A stretch of DNA of 64,000 bases, from positions 68,406,288 through 68,470,287 of the forward strand of contig CM046006.1 in NCBI GenBank assembly GCA_025175895.1, read 5' to 3'. A model generated the notes under the pieces. The model was not told the origin of the DNA, did no database searches, and worked only from the letters and a program-made list of their open reading frames with translations. Both the position numbers and the translations under genes were made by a program. Within the stretch, counting starts at the first letter, position 1, and each line of letters begins with the position of its first letter. This document shows, piece after piece, positions 10,891 to 22,340 of the stretch. Source of the DNA: Wurfbainia villosa. Taxonomy: Eukaryota; Streptophyta; Magnoliopsida; Zingiberales; Zingiberaceae.

Positions 10891-11698
10891 AACGGGGTTG
10901 AGAGATAACCCGTGTTGGATTTTAGGTTTTTGAAACCGTAGCTTTTCTCTCCTCTCCTTCTCTTTTGCCACCCATTGGAAGTGTCGCCGCCCAAGCTCAG
11001 CCGCCAGCCACCTTCAGCCATCAGCCAACCACCGAGCCTCCGACCATCCACCGACCAACAGTCCAGCCGCTGCCCACCTCCAGTCGCCGGCCACAAGGTT
11101 GCCGCTGACCACTTGTTTGGCCAACCACCTCCTCCACCAAGCTGCCCTCTTAGACAACTTGTGTCCTTTGCGACGAGAGAATCATTTAGCCAATGTTTGG
11201 AACTCTGACAGCAACCTCCTTGCTGAGGATTGGATCTTCGATAATCCTCTTTGGTGGAGGATCGAAGTTTCATTAATTGGTTGACGAAAACCGCTCTTGA
11301 GAAGCGAGTTTACATAACTCATTTTTGGATTCGAATTGTAATCGTCTCTCAGTTTATAATGTATTCGACACGAGGCTAGTAACTCTTGTGAAGACAGGGC
11401 TCGTAGCTTATTGAAGCTATCCCAATGATACTGGCATGGATACGGATATAGGCGAAACTTACAAGGGTCGCTAAGGTTTATGTCATTTCCGCTTCACATA
11501 ATTCGTCAGGTATACCTAGAGTAGTTTTCTTTATTGCAAAATTTGAAAATGCGATTATGTCTTCACTATTGTATCCTGCATGTGTGTGGTGTGTTTATTG
11601 TAATAAGTTAGTTATTACTTGTTTTTGCTTCCGCTGTGTGCATGTTTATAAAACGTGTTCGAATACACACCCACGTCAGTGTCGGGGAATCCCAACAG

Positions 11699-11712
11699 TG
11701 GTATCAGAGCCC
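11699..11712 (+). other. Angela-1 primer-binding site
   Basis: TGGTATCAGAGCCC lies one base after the LTR terminus CCCAACA. It is complementary to initiator Met-tRNA. Confidence 0.9.
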
Positions 11713-12859
11713 GACTATGTTCCGACATAATCGTAAAATTATTTTACGATAGTCATAATTATATTTTGGAAATTTTCTACTTTTGAAAAGTTTAGAAATA
11801 ATTATGAAAATTTTAATTAGTAAAGAAATTCAAATTGGAAATTTTCTAATGTGATTAGGAAATTACAATTTAGGAAATATATTTCCTAAATTAAATTTGA
11901 ATTTCCTTAATTAATATTTTCCATAAATAAAATATGTGATTAGATTTGGAAATTTGTTTTCAAATTTAATCAAGATTTGATTTGAGAAAACAAATCTCAA
12001 ACATATTTTATTTCCAAAATTAGTTATGACAAATAAGGAAACTATTTTTACATGCATAATTGTATGTCATGTAATTGCATTAGATGCATATCATTATGCC
12101 ATGCGTGTCGTGACATATAGATGTATGTCATGTGTGTCATGTCATGTAGATAATAGTTATTTGCATGAAAAGAGGATGAGACCTTAAAACCCTTACTCAA
12201 TATTAAAGCCTACACCTTCCTTTAATATGGTTAGAACCAGAGTTCCATTTCTTGTTTGGGTTGTTGGACTCTCTCCAAGGCCGGCTCGAACCTGAACATG
12301 TTCAAACCATTGAAATAGTTTACTACTAATATGGTAAGAGTTAGAGGTCAATCGTTAGTTTGGGTTGTTGGACTCTCTCCAACCCTGGCTAATTGGTTGA
12401 ATGTGCTCTAACCATATTAAAACTATTTCGCGATTAATGGGCCGGCTTTAACTTGGAGCATCGGTTTGTTGGACTCTCTCCAAGGTCGATCTAAAGGGAG
12501 GTGAAGTTGGGTGCTATGCATATGATACACACTTGTTAATGTGTTAATAATCCAATGTATGTGTGAACATTCAATTAGTTGATAGCACATTGTGATAGTT
12601 ACATATACATGATATGTAATTGGTATACTTTATACCTACCATTGTAGCTAAGAATGGCTTGTTGGACTCTCTCCAAGATTTTTCTTATCTATGTTGGATA
12701 TCAACCCATTCGAAGATGGACCTATGATCTCCCGAATTGATTTTGAGGGTTTTGAAATTCGAAAAAAAATGAATGTGATTTTGTAAATGTATGTTGATGC
12801 ATTTTAAATCATCTTTCTCATATATGCTCGATTTGTATATCTAGGTTAATCGATTGATC
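11713..12859 (+). other. Angela-1 untranslated leader with four identical short hairpins
   Basis: This AT-rich leader of 1.1 kb lies between the primer-binding site and gag. TTGGACTCTCTCCAA occurs at 12264-12278, 12368-12382, 12469-12483 and 12662-12676. Each copy is a perfect 5-bp stem (TTGGA/TCCAA) with a CTCTC loop. Spacing is about 104, 101 and 193 bases. The same series is in Angela-2 on the minus strand (31216-31627). The position suits an RNA packaging or dimerisation signal, which is inference. Confidence 0.6.
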
Positions 12860-13680
12860 ATGACGTCTATAAACTTACGATCTATTTTGGATTCAAATAA
12901 ATTGATTGGGCTGAACTTCTTGGACTGACTTAGAAACCTGAGAATTATTCTCAAGGCGAGAAAACTTGCGTATGTCCTCGAAGAGCCTCTTCCCACCTAT
13001 CCTAAGGATGGTGCAACTCCGGACCAATTATTGACCTATCAGAAACATGTGAATGATTATGAACTGGTGAGTTACATCATGCTAGTTGTGATGGTACCCG
13101 AGCTGCAGAAGCAGCATGAGCATATGGATGCTAATACCATAGTCTTTCATCTTCAAGAGTTGTTTGATGAGCAAGCGAGATCCGAAAGGTTCGAGGTTTC
13201 CAAGCTCCTCTTCACCTCTAAGATGCAAGAAGGTTCATCTGTAGTGTAATTTGTGCTAAAGATGAATGGGTACATCGAGCGATTAGCAATACTCAATTTT
13301 GTGATGGATCATGAATTAAGTATTGACTTAATTCTACATTGTTTACCCAATAGTTTCTCATAGTTTGTGATGAACTACCGGATGAACAAAATTGAAACAA
13401 CAATTCCTGAGCTCGTCAACATGATGAAGATTGTGGAGCCTTCTATGAAGCACGAGGAGAAGATAGTGTTGTTAGTTGATTCCTCAAAGAAAGGTTCTAA
13501 GAGGAAGTTAAAGGAACAGTGCAAGGGGAAGAAGAAAAAAATAAAATCAGCTCAAAAGGGCACTTGCCATCATTGTGGCAAGGAGGGTCATTGGCGAAGA
13601 AACTACAAGATTTATCTTGAGACCATGAAGAAGAATAAGGCATATGATGCCCCATCTTCTTCAGATATCTTCATTATTGA
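12860..13680 (+). pseudogene. Angela-1 gag
   Basis: The start ATG at 12860 opens MTSINLRSILDSNKL, the Gag N-terminus, and is interrupted at once by a TGA after NFLD, where a Trp codon is expected. The UBN2-like middle (HEHMDANTIVFHLQELFDEQ) and a Lys-rich stretch follow. The CCHC knuckle CHHCGKEGHWRRNY has its last Cys changed to Tyr. Further stops lie near 13247 and 13362. The first TGA is also present at the same place in Angela-2, so it is older than the split of the two copies. Gag would form the particle; this copy cannot. Confidence 0.85.
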
Positions 13681-13699
13681 TTGTCATTCTATTTCTTTT

Positions 13700-16600
13700 G
13701 ACACTTGGATATTGGATACCAAGTGTCGCTCACATATATGTAATGACATACATGAGCTAAGGAATAAAAGAAGACTCGTCAAGGGAGAGTCAAATTTACG
13801 TGTTGGGAATGGAGCAAAGGTTGTTGCACTCGCCATCGGAACATATCTATTAAAGCTCCCTACATGACTTGTCTTAGAACTGGACAATTGCTATTTCGTT
13901 CCTTCGTTGATAAAGAACATCATTTCTATTTCTTGTTTAAATAGAAATGGGTACCATTTGACTTTTAGTAACAATTGTTGTTACATAACTTTGAATGGAG
14001 GTCTTTATGGAACTGAAACTTTATGCAATGGTATTTATACGTTGGACGTATCCAGTGACATTTTCAATATCGAAGCGAGCAACAAGCATGCTCGAAAAGA
14101 TAATCAATTAGCCTCCTAAATGTGGCATTATCGTCTTGGCCATGTAAGCAAGAAACACATATCCGAATTACACTTATGTGGAATTCTAAAATCGTTTGAA
14201 TTTGATTCATTCGATACATGCGAATCATGTTTAAAAGGCAAGATGACTAAGTTACCTTTTACTGGAAAAGGTGAACCGGTGGGAGAGTTGCTTGGTCTAA
14301 TACATACTGATGTATGCGAACCTATGTCAACTCATGCTCTAGGAAGCTATAACTACTTCATTACCTTTATTGATGATCACTCACGATTTGGGTATGTGTT
14401 CTCGACGAAACACAAATCTGAAGCCTTTGAAAAGTTCAAAGATTTCAGAAATGAAGTAGAGAAACAACTTGGCAAAAGTATTAAAATACTTCGATCTAAT
14501 CGAGGTGGTGAATACTTGAGTCAAGAGTTTCTGGATTATCTAAGGGACAATGGTATATTGTCTCAATAGACTCCGTCGTATATACCACAGCTTAATGGTG
14601 TGTCTGAGAGGCGAAATTGAACCTTGTTGGACATGGTTAGGTCGATGATGAATCATGCGAATCTTTCCAAGTCCTTTTGGGGCTATGCACTTCAGACAAC
14701 TGTTTACTTGCTAAATAGAGTCCCGACCAAGGTAGTCTCTACTACTCCATATGAGATATGAAATAGTAAGAAATCTCATTTATCTTACTTGAAGATATGA
14801 GGTTGTCCTGCTTATGTGAAGCGAACTGTATCAGACAAACTAGATGCTAAGTCTGATAAATGTCTATTTATTAGATACCCTAAGGAAATAAGGGGTTACC
14901 AATTCTATCATCATATGGAACAAAAGGTGTTTGTTTCAAGATATGCTGTGTTTCTAGAGAAAGAGTTTCTCTTGCAAGAAAACAGTGGGAGTGTCATTGA
15001 ACTTTAGGAGGTTCAAGAGACTCCAATAGACATTGAAGAGAGACCTGGTCAGACACCTCAACTGATAACTCATAGTGATGAGACATCAGCTGAATCTATT
15101 GTGACACCACATCTTCGTCGATCTAGTAGGACACGCAACATTCTTGAGAGATATGGATTTCTCGTAAGTGAATCGAACGACGTGTTACTCATTGACGATG
15201 AGGAGCCTACCAGTTATGAAGAAGTTTTGAAAAGTTTAGAAGGGGACAAATGGCTTGAAGCCATGAAGTCGAAAATTGATTCCATGTATGAAAATAAAGT
15301 TTGGAACTTGGTGGACCCACCTAAAGGCATTAAGTCTATACGGTGCAAGTGAGTTTTCAAAAAGAAGACCGACATGGATGGTAATGTGATTACCTTTAAG
15401 GCTAGATTAGTGGCGAAAGGCTATCGTCAAAAATAAGGTGTTGATTATGACCAGACCTATTCACCGGTAGCTATGCTTAAATCCATTCGGATGCTCCTGG
15501 CCATAGAGGCTCATTATGACTATGAGATATGACAGATGGATGTGAAAATGACTTTCCTTAATAGAAACCTACTCGAGGACGTGCATATGATACAACTCGA
15601 GGGTTTCACATCGGTTGATAAAATCAAGATATGCAAGCTTCGACGGTCCACATATGGACTGAAGCAAGCATCCAGGAGATGGAATATCCATTTTGATGAG
15701 ACAATCAAAAGGTTTGATTTCTCACAAAATCCAGATGAACCCTGTGTGTACAAGAAGGTTAGTGGGAGTGCAGTTGTGTTCCTAGTGTTGTATGTCTATG
15801 ACATATTACTTATAGGAAATGATATATCTGTCTTACAGTCAGTCAAAATTTCGTTATCCAAAACATACTCCATGAAAGACCTGGGAGAAAAGACCTACAT
15901 CTTCGGGATTAAGATCTATAGAGATAGATCGAAACGGTTGCTTGGTCTTTCGCAGTCTACATATATAGACCGAGTGCTAAAGAGGTTTAGCATGTCAGAA
16001 TCCAAGAAAGGTTTCCTTCCCATCAGGAATGGGATACACCTTTCGAAGTCTATGTGTCCGCGCACAGAAGACGAAAGGATTTGCATGAGTAAGATCCTCT
16101 ATGCATCCGCAATAGGATCTATCATGTATGTTATGTTATGTATGAGACTCGATGTATCGTATGCTCTGAGTGTCACAAGCAGTTATCAATCTGATCCAGG
16201 AATGGATCATTGGGTGGCTGTTAAGATAATCCTTAAGTACTTAAGAAGAACTAAGGATGTGTTCATAATATATGGAGAGGGTGATATGGTAATACGTGGG
16301 TATACGAATGTCAGCTTCCAGACATACAAGGATGATTTTAGATCTCAGTATGGGTACATATTCACCTTGAATGGAGGCGTAGTAAATTGGAAAAGTTTCA
16401 AGCAAGAAACTATAGCGGATTCTACCACTGAGGTAGAATACATCGCAGCTTCGGAAGCAGCAAAAGAAGCGGGTTGGATCAATAAGTTCATCTCTGAACT
16501 TGGTGTGGTTCCAACCATTGTTGAAGCAATACCAGTTTACTGCGACAACAATGGAGCAATTGCACAGGAAAAAGAGCCAAGGTCTCATCAACTATCCCAA

Positions 16601-16777
16601 CATGTGCTTCGCCGCTATCATTTGATCAGAGAGATCATAAGTAGGAAGGAAATACAAATCGAGAAGAGTTCCACTGAAAGGAAGTTAGCCGACCCTTTAA
16701 CTAAGGCCTTACCTCAAAGTAAGTTTAAGGGTCATGTTAGAGCTTATGGTATTGGATACCGTGGCGATTGGCATTAG
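13700..16777 (+). pseudogene. Angela-1 pol (PR-IN-RT-RH), inactive
   Basis: The protease site reads DTKCRSHIC at 13715 instead of DTGCGSHIC. GAG-pre-integrase is at 14120-14270 (MWHYRLGHVSKKH). The integrase core is about 14280-14740. RT runs about 15240-15950, with the catalytic YVDD changed to YVYD at 15791-15802. RNase H runs about 16290-16720 (TEVEYIAASEAAKEAGW). A conserved polyprotein end stops at 16775-16777. Stops lie at roughly 13865, 14117, 14567, 15005, 15350, 15433 and 15528. Against Angela-2, most are transitions (TGG to TGA or TAG, CAA to TAA). The last 413 codons are open. Two lost catalytic residues show that it is dead beyond the stops. Confidence 0.9.
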
Positions 16778-16791
16778 GCCAAGTGGGAGTT
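16778..16791 (+). other. Angela-1 polypurine tract
   Basis: GGCCAAGTGGGAGTT-type purine-rich sequence lies immediately before the 3' LTR start TGTTAG at 16792. Angela-2 has the same tract on the minus strand at 27279-27293. Confidence 0.7.
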
Positions 16792-17639
16792 TGTTAGTTA
16801 TATATAGGAGGTGTCCTAAGGTAATCGCCTTATGGTTGTACCATTTATTTGATAAATGAAGATTCACTATTTGAGAATACATGTTTTCATGTATTTGATT
16901 GGATCTTAAACTCATTTACTGAATGTACACAATACGATTCATAGCATGAGAGAATTTGTGATTGGATCACAACTAGTGAGTATCTCTACATGTGTAATTG
17001 TGATGTATTTAAATTATCCCTAGTCGATGAATTAATGCATTCGGACACCATCAATTCTATAGAGACTAGCACAAGTTATACTCTTTGGTTTATCCAAGCA
17101 GCTGTTTCTCACTGGCTGGAGACATTGGAATGTCTGGAGTTAATCGTGGATGCTAGTTATGGCAATTAGTTCATTGGAGTGACTAGCTGTAAGACTTTAT
17201 ATGGTTCTCTGCATATATGGATATGTCAATGAAGTTCTTACTGCAGCTTAAGTGCGATTTTCCTTCGACTTGCAGTATTCAAGTCATCTTGGTCATGAAG
17301 ACTTATGCTTTGACATCTTAAGCAAGCATCTCCGAGGAGATGTAAACCCAGGATGATTGGGTATAAGTCGAAGTGGCCGAAGGTGTTTGAATATCCTACA
17401 GAGGATTCACCACTTCTTGCAAGGAGATGTATATCCTATGGCCTCTCGTCGGATTGTTACTAAAGTCTTTGGCCAAAGCATTACACGTTTAGAGTATGGT
17501 ACTCTTGGATACATGTGCAGTAACTAGAATCCGGAGGATGAGGAAGTAATACTTGGGCTAGGTGTGACAGGGTCAGCCTAGTGGGGACTGACACAATAGA
17601 CCATGTCCTGAACCAAGTGGGTATAAGATGAGTGAAGAG
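16792..17639 (+). repeat. Angela-1 3' LTR, first part
   Basis: It aligns with 507-715 and 9709-10350. It is interrupted by GagOnly-1 after AGTGAAGAG. Confidence 0.9.
17635..17639. repeat. Target-site duplication of GagOnly-1 (left)
   Basis: AAGAG. The right partner at 23758-23762 is AAGGG, one transition apart. Confidence 0.7.
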
Positions 17640-18128
17640 TGTTGGAGATCGAAACGGCCGGCTAGAGGGGGGGGTGAATAGCCCTCGTTCGTTGGATGTC
17701 GTATTTCGTTCATTCTCGTGTGCTCGTCTACAATTGTCGTTAATATACACAGCGGAATAACAATAGAAATAACAATAATACTAACAACAATACAAGCACA
17801 CCAAATACGCAAGCATATACGTGGTTCGGAACCGAATGGTTCCTACTCCACGGGCGAGCTCCTCGAGCTCTAGAGATGCACACGGCAATACTCAAACTTT
17901 TCCTCGACTACATGTTTGAGGTGGAGAAACCTCTCACAAGCAATTACAATAGTAATATACAAATACAAACAAGAATACAAATACAATACAAAAGAAACAC
18001 TTTTCACCAATTGCTTTTGATCACTTGTTTGTTGCTTGCTTTGATTGGCTCTTGAAGGACTGGAATGCAGCAGCAATTCCCCTCCAATAGCTCCACAAAA
18101 ACCATGGCAAAATCCTCCCTCTTGAGCT

Positions 18129-18140
18129 CCTTTTATAACC
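18129..18140 (-). promoter_or_regulatory. TATA box of GagOnly-1 left LTR
   Basis: TTATAAAAGGAGC on the minus strand, about 25 bases downstream of the nearest CAGTCGACTG copy. The same arrangement is at 22829-22840. Confidence 0.6.
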
Positions 18141-18164
18141 TGCATCAAGCTGATTTCGCGCCCA

Positions 18165-18515
18165 TCAGTCGACTGATCGTGACCATCAGTCGACTGGTCC
18201 TGTAGCCGTTGTCTCACAACAGCCAGATCCACGTTGGCTAAGTTCCAACGGATCACACATCAGTTGACTGATGGCACCCATCAGTTGACTGATCATCCAT
18301 CAGTCGACTGATCATCCATCAGTCGAGTCGGCCGCAAGCTCGACTCGCGATGCAGACGTGTCATCGATCGGCCGATCGCCATCCCCGATCGACCGATTCC
18401 CCAACAATGATCGCCTCCCTCAGCCGTCGATCGATCCGACTTGGTTCAGTCGAACACTGGTCGAACCCATACGACCTAGAGTAGTCGACTGGCACCTATG
18501 TCAGTCGACTGATGT
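18165..18515. promoter_or_regulatory. CAGTCGACTG palindrome cluster, GagOnly-1 left LTR
   Basis: There are four perfect copies and two CAGTTGACTG variants. A stretch at 18360-18450 carries instead many CGATCG, GGCCGATCG and GATCGACCGAT words. The partner LTR has five perfect copies (22862-23020), and its distal copies near 23160-23190 are changed to CGATCAGCGATG-like sequence. Confidence 0.6.
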
Positions 18516-18639
18516 CGGTTAAAACCTCAAACATAACGATGTTTGAGCCTCCGACACTCAGTCTTAGTCACTTGGCCAAGTCCACCTTATCCCTCATGGA
18601 GTTCCCCACCGAAGCCCTCTTCCCTCGGCCTACGTCCCT

Positions 18640-19050
18640 CGGATGCGCCAAGCGCACAGCTTCGCAATGCCATCCTTCACGTCTCATTCCCTAGAAGTAT
18701 GCTTCCCTTTGGGCTCACTCCATTCGTTCCCCGTCCGGTGATCCCTCGGATGCACCAAGCGCATGGCTTCGCAATGTCATCCTTCACCGACTCAAGGACC
18801 CAAGCCTAGTGAACTTGCCAAGTTCTCAAGACTTCCCAAATGCACCAAGCGCATGACTTCGCAATGCATTTCTCACCAAGCGCACGACTTCGCAATGCTT
18901 TGGATTTCCCATGCCAAGCACCAAGCGCACGGCTTCGCAATGCTTTGGACTTTCCCATGCCAAGGCTTCCCCCTTGGACTTCCACATCAAGCTCCATGCT
19001 TGGATTTTCCATGCCAACACCATGTTGGACTTTCCCATGACAATCCCATG
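18640..19050 (-). repeat. U3 subrepeats in GagOnly-1 left LTR
   Basis: Imperfect tandem units built on CACCAAGCGCACGGCTTCGC followed by AATGCTTTGGACTTTCCCATGCC. The right LTR has fewer units (23400-23660), which explains part of the LTR length difference. ORFs across it are products of the repeat. Confidence 0.7.
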
Positions 19051-19133
19051 TCATGAGTTTTGTCTATCATCAAAATACTATCAAGGTACTGCTCGAGTCA
19101 AACTCGAGTCAACTTGGGCCGATTGCACCAACA

Positions 19134-19151
19134 ATCTCCCCCTTTTTGATG
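19134..19151 (-). other. GagOnly-1 polypurine tract
   Basis: On the minus strand, CATCAAAAAGGGGGAGAT abuts the 3' LTR. A second similar tract lies about 110 bases inside (near 19246-19275). Confidence 0.7.
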
Positions 19152-20705
19152 ATTGACAAAACTACCATCTCAAGTCTACCAATTCTCCCATATTGGCAAT
19201 TCTCATATCCCAATGAGAATTCCAACAAACCCTAATTGGTAACTTGGTAACTTCTCCCCCTTTTTGACATTACATCAAAAAGGTCCTCCCCAAGGGTATG
19301 AATGTCTCATATCCCAATGAGATCTTACAATCTCTCCCTTGGAGGAACACATGCCTACAATCTTTCTAGTGATCCCATATCACTTAAAGAGAGGCAACCC
19401 AATTTTCCTCCCATGAGGAAATACACATCCATCTTCCCAAGATGGATACTCCCCTAGAGGCTTGCTCCCTCGACCATTGCACCAACAATGTCCTTGGAGA
19501 GTCTCTAAGCCAATAGGAACATTAACCAAATCAAAATTAAGGCAAAGTTCAACAATGAACTCTCTTCCACCTTAAAATTGATACTCACCCTCAACCCACC
19601 TCCTAATCCATGTCCAATGGATGTCCACCTTCTAATGCTCTCCCAAGCATATCCTAGGTTAGGAGTGGTTAGGGGACCAAAACATGGCTAAACATGGGCC
19701 TAACTATCAAGTTTACCCGAAATCACTGCGCTACCTCGATTCACGTCGGATACGATCAATTTGGACTTACCATCGATCATTGCCATTCATGATCAATCGT
19801 GATACTCATAGCTTTTGATTTGAAAATGGATTTTCAAAATCCATAAGTAAATATACATAATTTTAAAAATCATGAAAATGCATACATATAATACTTATCC
19901 TAAACACTATGGGTGAAAAATATTGGAAATTTATTTTACCCATTAAATTAGGAGATTGATACAAAGTTCAAAATTTAAGAAAAGCTTCAATAAAGAGACA
20001 TCTTTGTATCATCCCATTCAATGGTGATAGCTATCAAAAGATAGGCTTCACCAAGGTTTTTCAAAATGTTTTTCAAACCTTTATTTTCTTTTTCCTAAAA
20101 CATCTCACTTATATCTAGATGTGTAAAAACACATTCAAGGCAATTAATCTAGTGAGATGTGGGTTTTTATTCTTTAAATGGTCTCATGCATATTTCTAGG
20201 CAATATTATTTGATTCCCATCAAATCATTCCATAGTCCTTAATTTCATTTTAATTTATGCATGATGATGATTATGACATAGATATGATATAAGTAAAACC
20301 ATATGCCAATATCATGATGTCACGGCATGTGAATGAGATCTAGGCACACATGACATCTAAAAATAATTCTAAACATGATCATGACATTTTATAGATAGAA
20401 ATGAAAATGATGTCATGACATGGCAAGGCAAATAAAGCATGGCAAGAAAAATATACTAAGGTATAAAATACCTAAGTGTTAAAATTAATTTGCTATTTCT
20501 AGGAATAAAATTCATTTTTCCTTAATGCCATTCGTTTCCCTAGTGTGCCAAAAACCCAAAATGACACACCAATACCTCTATGACCTAATTGTGCCAATTT
20601 AATCATTTTTAGACTTCTCAAACACATTGGCACATCCTAATGTGTCAACTCTACTATGGTTAGGTTAACTACCCATCCATTTAGGGTTGACACACCCTAA
20701 CCCAT
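19152..20705 (-). other. GagOnly-1 3' non-coding region
   Basis: AT-rich, with no coding frame supported. Parts match GagOnly-2 (37026-38838) and GagOnly-3 (59912-60141, 62590-64000), including TCATGACAT-rich stretches and ACATCTCAC/CATCTAG blocks. This shared non-coding region is conserved across the three elements. Confidence 0.6.
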
Positions 20706-22282
20706 CTAGCGTGAATCAATCACGCTTTTAGGAACCCAATACCTATTGGAGCTCCTTGGGTTAACAAGGTATTCCCTAGGGATAACTTCCCTAGATACCT
20801 TTCTAATGACCCTTTTTGGCTTTGAAGCCTTAGTCAAATGGGTCTTACTTGGGTCAACTCTAGAGGTGACTCCTCCATTGACCTTCTCAGTGGCTACATT
20901 TGATTTCTTTGAGGTGTTAGCCACTAAACACATACCATGGCTAGACTTAGGGATGTCTTCCCTATTAGCCTTGGTTTTCCTAGACCTAGATGTGGTTCCA
21001 TAATTAAATGGAACATTATGGTAGGACATAGGTTTGTGACCCAAACCCTTCTTGCCCTTAGACATTTCTTGTTTTCTAGGTCTTGACTTTTGTACATTAG
21101 ACCCCTTAACCGAATTTGATATTATTGCTAGGGTCTTCTCCAATTTTTTAGCCTTGACCTCAAGGCTTGGTTTTCTAACTCTAATTTTCCCAATTTTGAA
21201 TTTTCATTTATCTTTTGGGAAATGTTTTTCCTTTTAGGCATATGCCTAGATTTCTTGGGATTAACACCCAAGTTTTCTTCAATTCTCCTAATTGACTCCC
21301 TAGGTAAAATAGATCTAGTGTTTTGAGTCCTAGGTTTGTCCTTAGAGAAACTAACATGTTTAGCACCTAGACAATACACCTTATTATTTCTCTTAGCATG
21401 CTTTTCATTGATAATAGCAAGAGAACTAAAATAATTTTTAGCATGCTTTTTGACTTTAGGAATTAAAGGTGCATTAAGTAAATTTACCTTAGGGTTAGCT
21501 TTAGGAGCTCCCCCTACATGAGTTGCACCTTCTTGCCCTTTCTTCCTCCCCCTAGGGCATTGGCTTCGATAGTGTCCCTTTTGGTTGCATTTAAAGCACA
21601 CAAGGTGCTCTTTGCTCTTGATTTTGGGAACACCAGCATCCTTTGACATTGGGTTGACTTTTGGTGTTGATGCCTTTTCCTTAGCCAATTTAGGGTATTT
21701 GCTCTTGTAATGCCCTTTCTCCCTACACTCAAAGCATATTATGTGATTTTTGTTTAAAATTACAACACTTGAGTTACCTAGGGAGGTGGTGGAAGCCTCT
21801 TGGTCATTTCTTCCGGAGGTAGATACTTCATTTTGGCTTGGCTCCGGAGTTGAAATTCTTTCCTCCCCCTCAACGCTAGAGGTGGAGGTCTCCACCAAAT
21901 CATCAACATCATCAAAAGTAGATGGTGCTTCTTCTTCGGCATTATCCTCTACATGTGCCGGTTGGGAGTTTTCTTGAAATTCCATTATCTTCTCCCATAA
22001 TTCCTTTGCATCCCTATAGTCACCCAAACTAGACCAAATTTTGTTAGGTAACAAATCACTAAATAATTTTATTACCTCGAGATTTGTCTTGAAGTCCTTA
22101 ATTTGGTCTTGGGTCCACCTTGACTTTTCAATTTGCCTATTTCTTTCATCCCTAGGCAATTCGAAACTGTTTTCTACGATTAGCATAAAATCAAAATCGG
22201 TTTCTAGGTATACCTCCATTTTTCTTCTCCACCATAGTAAATCTCCTTCGAATTTTGGTGGTTGGAGGTTGTAGCCGGCCAT
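20706..22282 (-). pseudogene. GagOnly-1 Gag with two zinc knuckles, one frameshift
   Basis: The start at Met 22282 opens MAGYNLQPPKFEGD and a UBN2/DUF4219-like N-terminal domain (RDAKELWEKIMEFQE near residues 91-105). An acidic Ser/Glu/Thr-rich linker follows, then two CCHC knuckles (CFECREKGHYKSKY, with its last Cys changed to Tyr, and CFKCNQKGHYRSQC). After that come a basic region and a coiled coil. The frame breaks near 21128-21143, and the rest (21143-20706) continues to the conserved end RYWVPKSVIDSR and a stop. One small indel accounts for the break, giving about 525 codons. The protein ends where a SIRE polyprotein would run into protease. It acts as particle and RNA-binding protein by family analogy. 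Confidence 0.85.
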
Positions 22283-22325
22283 CTTGTAGTGCTCTCATGG
22301 CGGTTAGTCCTTGAAGAGCGACCTC

Positions 22326-22340
22326 GGCTCTGATACCACT
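22326..22340 (-). other. GagOnly-1 primer-binding site
   Basis: On the minus strand, AGTGGTATCAGAGCC, complementary to initiator Met-tRNA, directly after the 5' LTR. Confidence 0.85.

Larger units (their letters stand above)
9709..11697 (+). repeat. Angela-1 5' LTR, second part
   Basis: It resumes the LTR broken at 715 and aligns with 16990-17639 and 23758-25053. It ends GGGGAATCCCAACA just before the primer-binding site. It carries repeated TTTGGTT/AACCAAA dyads at 10635-10780 and a TATA box near 10884. ORFs within it (for example 10860-11273) are Pro/Ala-rich frames in LTR DNA and are not taken as genes. Relative to the 3' LTR it lacks about 57 bases near 10487. Confidence 0.9.
17640..19133 (-). 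repeat. GagOnly-1 3' LTR (left copy)
   Basis: It runs from TGTTGGAGATCG to GCACCAACA. In element sense it contains U3 subrepeats with CACCAAGCGCACGGCTTCGC (18640-18960), the CAGTCGACTG cluster (18165-18515) and TATA GGTTATAAAAGGAGC at about 18129-18140. It is about 77 bases longer than the right copy. Confidence 0.9.

Noticed and set aside
10860..11273. A 137-codon minus ORF and plus ORFs in the Angela-1 LTR
   Set aside because: LTR sequence, with no conservation as a frame in the sister LTR at 24418-24754.
16241..16591. Minus ORF opposite Angela-1 RNase H, and similar plus ORFs opposite Angela-2 pol (27413-28834)
   Set aside because: Antisense shadows of conserved pol frames.
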